Origin: Neorhizobium galegae bv. orientalis str. HAMBI 540
GTDB lineage: Bacteria; Pseudomonadota; Alphaproteobacteria; Rhizobiales; Rhizobiaceae
Length of the DNA: 64,000 nucleotides
Direction: 5' to 3'
Assembly: GCF_000731315.1 (NCBI RefSeq)
Contig: NZ_HG938353.1
Coordinates: 3,162,001-3,226,000, forward strand
The notes under the pieces are model-generated. The model searched no databases. It was not told the DNA's origin and worked only from the letters and a program-made list of their open reading frames with translations. Shown piece after piece: positions 61,961-64,000 of this stretch. The position numbers and the translations under genes are program-made. Position 1 is the first letter of the stretch, and each line of letters opens with the position of its first letter.

Positions 61961-61995
61961 AATACAACTTTAACTGTATATTAATACAACTTTAA
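61961..61995. repeat. Direct repeat upstream of the PBP gene
   Basis: AATACAACTTTAA occurs at 61961-61973 and 61983-61995, spaced 22 bp (about two helical turns), in an AT-rich patch that includes TATATT. It is 126 bp before the PBP start and looks like a tandem binding site for a regulator. Confidence 0.55.
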
Positions 61996-62120
61996 ACATG
62001 TGCACTCCGCCAGAAACTCTCCTGTTGGCTTCCGGTTCAACCGCGTGCAGGCTGCAATCCGGCGGCTGACGAACCGCTCAATTTTTGCCTCGGCTGATAT
62101 GTTTTTTGGATTTGTTCGGA

Positions 62121-63875
62121 ATGATCTCTTTTATCGTCCGGCTCAGAAGCCGCGCACATTTCATCGTTGGGAGCAAGGTCGGTGCGAGAAACGCGACCTT
62201 CATGGGCGCAAGCGCACGCCGGAAAAAAGAGGCAAGGCAAAGGCTCGGGATCCTGATCGCCAGCTTTCTTGCGGTCTATTTCATCGTCGGCGCGCGCCTT
62301 GTCCAATACGGTCTTGCCGAACCGGCCGCGACGGGAGCGATTTCCAGCAACACCATCGCGTCCAGGCCGGACATCGTCGACCGCAACGGAGCACTGCTGG
62401 CCACCGACCTCAACATGATCTCGCTCTATGCCGACCCGCGCAGGATCGTCGATGCGGACGAAGTCGTCGAGAAACTTGCCTTCGTCATCCCCAACCTCGA
62501 CTGGAGCGAAACCCACAAAAGGCTGAGATCGCGGACCGCATTCCAGTGGCTGAAGCGGCAACTCACCCCGAAACAGCAAGCGGATATCCTGGCGCTCGGA
62601 ATTCCCGGCATCGGCTTCAGACCGGAAAAACGCAGGTTCTATCCAGGCGGTGCGACCGCCTCTCACATCGTCGGCCATGTGAATGTCGACAACCAGGGCC
62701 TCGCCGGAATGGAGAGGCACCTGGATCAGCAGGGTCTTGGCGATCTTCGCCTGGCCGGGCTGACCGGCGGGGTCCCGCTCGAACCCGTCAGGCTGTCCAT
62801 CGATCTCCGCGTCCAGAATATCGTCCGCCAGGTCGTCGCGAACGCGATGACTGCCTACAAGGCCGAAGCCGCAGGCGCCGTGGTCCTCGATGTCAATACC
62901 GGCGAGGTTCTGGCGATGGCATCCGTGCCCGACTACGATCCGAACGAACCGTCCCGGATGCTGCCTGACGGTAGTGTCGATAAGGACTATGAAAAGGGCT
63001 GGTTCAACCGGATAAGCAATGCCACGTTCGAGATGGGCTCGACATTCAAGAGCTTCACCCTGGCGATGGGGCTGGACGAGGGCAAGATCACCCTGAACTC
63101 CGTCGTCGATGCATCCCGGCCGATCCGCATGGGCGGCTTCACGATCAAGGACTTCCGCGGAAAGAACCGGCCACTGACGATCTCCGAAGTCTTCCAGTAT
63201 TCATCGAACATCGGCACTGCGGCGGTCGCGGACAAGGTCGGCATCGAGGGTCATCGGCAATTCCTCACGAAGCTCGGGCTTCTTTCCAGGATGGAAACCG
63301 AGATGCCGGGCGTGGCGACGCCAACCCAACCGAAGACATGGAAGAAGATCAACTCGGTCACCATCTCGTTTGGCCATGGCGTGGCAACCACTCCGCTGCA
63401 GACCGCGGTTGCCGCCGCCGCTCTGATCAACGGCGGAAGCCTCGTTCCTCCGACCTTTCTTCCCCGTTCACGGGAAGAGACCAAGCTGGTTTCCCGCCCG
63501 GTGATAAAGCAGGGCACGAGCATCGACATGCGTTACCTGTTCACCTGGAACGGCGTGAAGGGCTCGGGGCGCGGCGCGCAGGTCGAAGGTTTCCAGGTCG
63601 GCGGCAAGACAGGCACGGCCGACAAGGTGATCAACGGACGTTATGCCAAGGACATCAATTTCAATGCCTTCGTCGCAGCCTTCCCGATGGACAAGCCGAA
63701 ATACATCGTGCTTTCGATAATCGATGCGCCGCTGACAGGCGAACACGGCGGACGGACGGCAGCATCCACCGCCGCGCCTATGATCAAGGAGATTATCGGT
63801 CGATCAGCGCCATTGCTCGGCGTACAGCCCCGTTTCGGATCCCCGGACGCGCCGCATTTGCTGGAGAACTACTAG
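62121..63875 (+). CDS. Accessory FtsI/PBP class B-like transpeptidase
   Basis: This ~584-aa protein has a short cytoplasmic tail, one membrane anchor (about 43-60: RLGILIASFLAVYFIVGARLVQYG), a PBP dimerisation domain and a transpeptidase domain. The catalytic motifs are complete: STFK (S307-K310), SSN (S361-N363) and KTGT (K496-G498). It should crosslink peptidoglycan at the septum or elsewhere. Rhizobia normally have ftsI in the division cluster; this one stands alone, so it is probably a second copy. The start at 62121 has a weak ribosome binding site; 62085 is an alternative. Confidence 0.9.
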   Translation: MISFIVRLRSRAHFIVGSKVGARNATFMGASARRKKEARQRLGILIASFLAVYFIVGARLVQYGLAEPAATGAISSNTIASRPDIVDRNGALLATDLNMISLYADPRRIVDADEVVEKLAFVIPNLDWSETHKRLRSRTAFQWLKRQLTPKQQADILALGIPGIGFRPEKRRFYPGGATASHIVGHVNVDNQGLAGMERHLDQQGLGDLRLAGLTGGVPLEPVRLSIDLRVQNIVRQVVANAMTAYKAEAAGAVVLDVNTGEVLAMASVPDYDPNEPSRMLPDGSVDKDYEKGWFNRISNATFEMGSTFKSFTLAMGLDEGKITLNSVVDASRPIRMGGFTIKDFRGKNRPLTISEVFQYSSNIGTAAVADKVGIEGHRQFLTKLGLLSRMETEMPGVATPTQPKTWKKINSVTISFGHGVATTPLQTAVAAAALINGGSLVPPTFLPRSREETKLVSRPVIKQGTSIDMRYLFTWNGVKGSGRGAQVEGFQVGGKTGTADKVINGRYAKDINFNAFVAAFPMDKPKYIVLSIIDAPLTGEHGGRTAASTAAPMIKEIIGRSAPLLGVQPRFGSPDAPHLLENY

Positions 63876-63965
63876 ACTGCAGGGTGCTTCACCGCGGTTG
63901 CGATAACCCCAAATACGCTGGAACGGCCGTGGAAGCGCCGGGTGGTGCAACGCCGCGTTGGCCCC

Positions 63966-64000
63966 CTACGCCATTCCCCGCAACTCATCCCGATGCCGGA
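63966..64000 (-). CDS. C-terminal end of a gene that runs off the window
   Basis: Only the last ~10 codons are present (RHRDELRGMA then stop). They match the end of the 31-aa frame at 61812-61907. The gene must begin to the right of the window; its identity cannot be judged. Confidence 0.4.
   Translation of the reverse strand, partial: RHRDELRGMA

Overview
Most of this window reads as chromosome-like DNA from an alphaproteobacterium of the order Hyphomicrobiales, most likely family Rhizobiaceae (Rhizobium/Agrobacterium-type). The case rests on uniformly GC-rich coding, the gene repertoire (xylA-xylB with a LacI regulator and a ribose-type sugar ABC operon, KDPG aldolase, an alphaproteobacterial ornithine/lysine decarboxylase with a long leader, many small TetR/MarR/GNAT/VOC modules) and mosaic palindromic intergenic repeats of the rhizobial type. 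No rRNA, tRNA, CRISPR array, prophage or intact insertion sequence was seen. Gene density is high and intergenic spaces are short. Species cannot be fixed from sequence alone. Region by region: 1-5.6 kb has ompW with a perfect FNR/FixK-type box, a GNAT acetyltransferase, the decarboxylase behind a ~0.5 kb leader, a LysR regulator and a glycosyltransferase. 5.7-10.2 kb has a DUF1007 + RcnA/NreB-type metal export pair, an acyltransferase, a coupled GNAT/small membrane protein pair and a cupin. 10.3-15.9 kb has a YbjQ-like protein with a zinc ribbon, a DUF533/TerB-like protein, a GFA-fold protein, eda, overlapping CYTH and CHAD polyphosphate-related genes, trhO and a RidA protein with three operator-like dyads. 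16-25 kb has a class C beta-lactamase-fold hydrolase, a CHASE4-like/GGDEF/EAL protein, the metNIQ methionine importer and a GH1 beta-glucosidase. 25-26 kb is an AT-richer island with an orphan membrane protein and a candidate small RNA. 26-37.2 kb is a sugar catabolism block, all on the minus strand: LacI regulator, xylB, xylA, a ribose/xylose-type ABC transporter, a TIM-barrel isomerase and a Gfo/Idh/MocA dehydrogenase, with a DUF4160/DUF2442 pair embedded. A 17-bp motif is shared by the promoter of the regulator and the promoter of the ABC operon, which ties them together. 37.3-41 kb is an EmrAB-type drug efflux operon with a divergent TetR gene and two palindromic operators. 41-44.2 kb has TerC, a higBA toxin-antitoxin pair, glutathione peroxidase and a decayed transporter fragment. 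44.2-47.9 kb has gltX and lysS, separated by a long inverted repeat. 48-55 kb has a low-complexity membrane-anchored protein, a MarR regulator with its MFS transporter (both with the same operator), a methyltransferase, and tal divergent from a SorC-family regulator. 55.0-55.6 kb is an internally deleted IS701-family element with both ends and a CTAG duplication. 55.7-60.2 kb has PilZ, an Ada-like repair protein, DUF2244, nth, a TetR/VOC pair and an EI24 membrane protein. 60.3-61.7 kb is a textbook ECF41 sigma factor module with an exact match to its target promoter. 62-64 kb is an accessory FtsI-like penicillin-binding protein flanked by direct repeats that encode the same C-terminal peptide. 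I did not find a clearly new multi-gene system. The best leads for undescribed biology are the candidate small RNA at 25.84-25.98 kb, the shared sugar-operon motif, the RidA operator cluster without an adjacent regulator, the PBP cassette flanked by direct repeats, the DUF4160/DUF2442 overlap pair and the paired-hydrophobic-motif protein at 48.1-49.5 kb. All are sequence-level inferences made without database searches.
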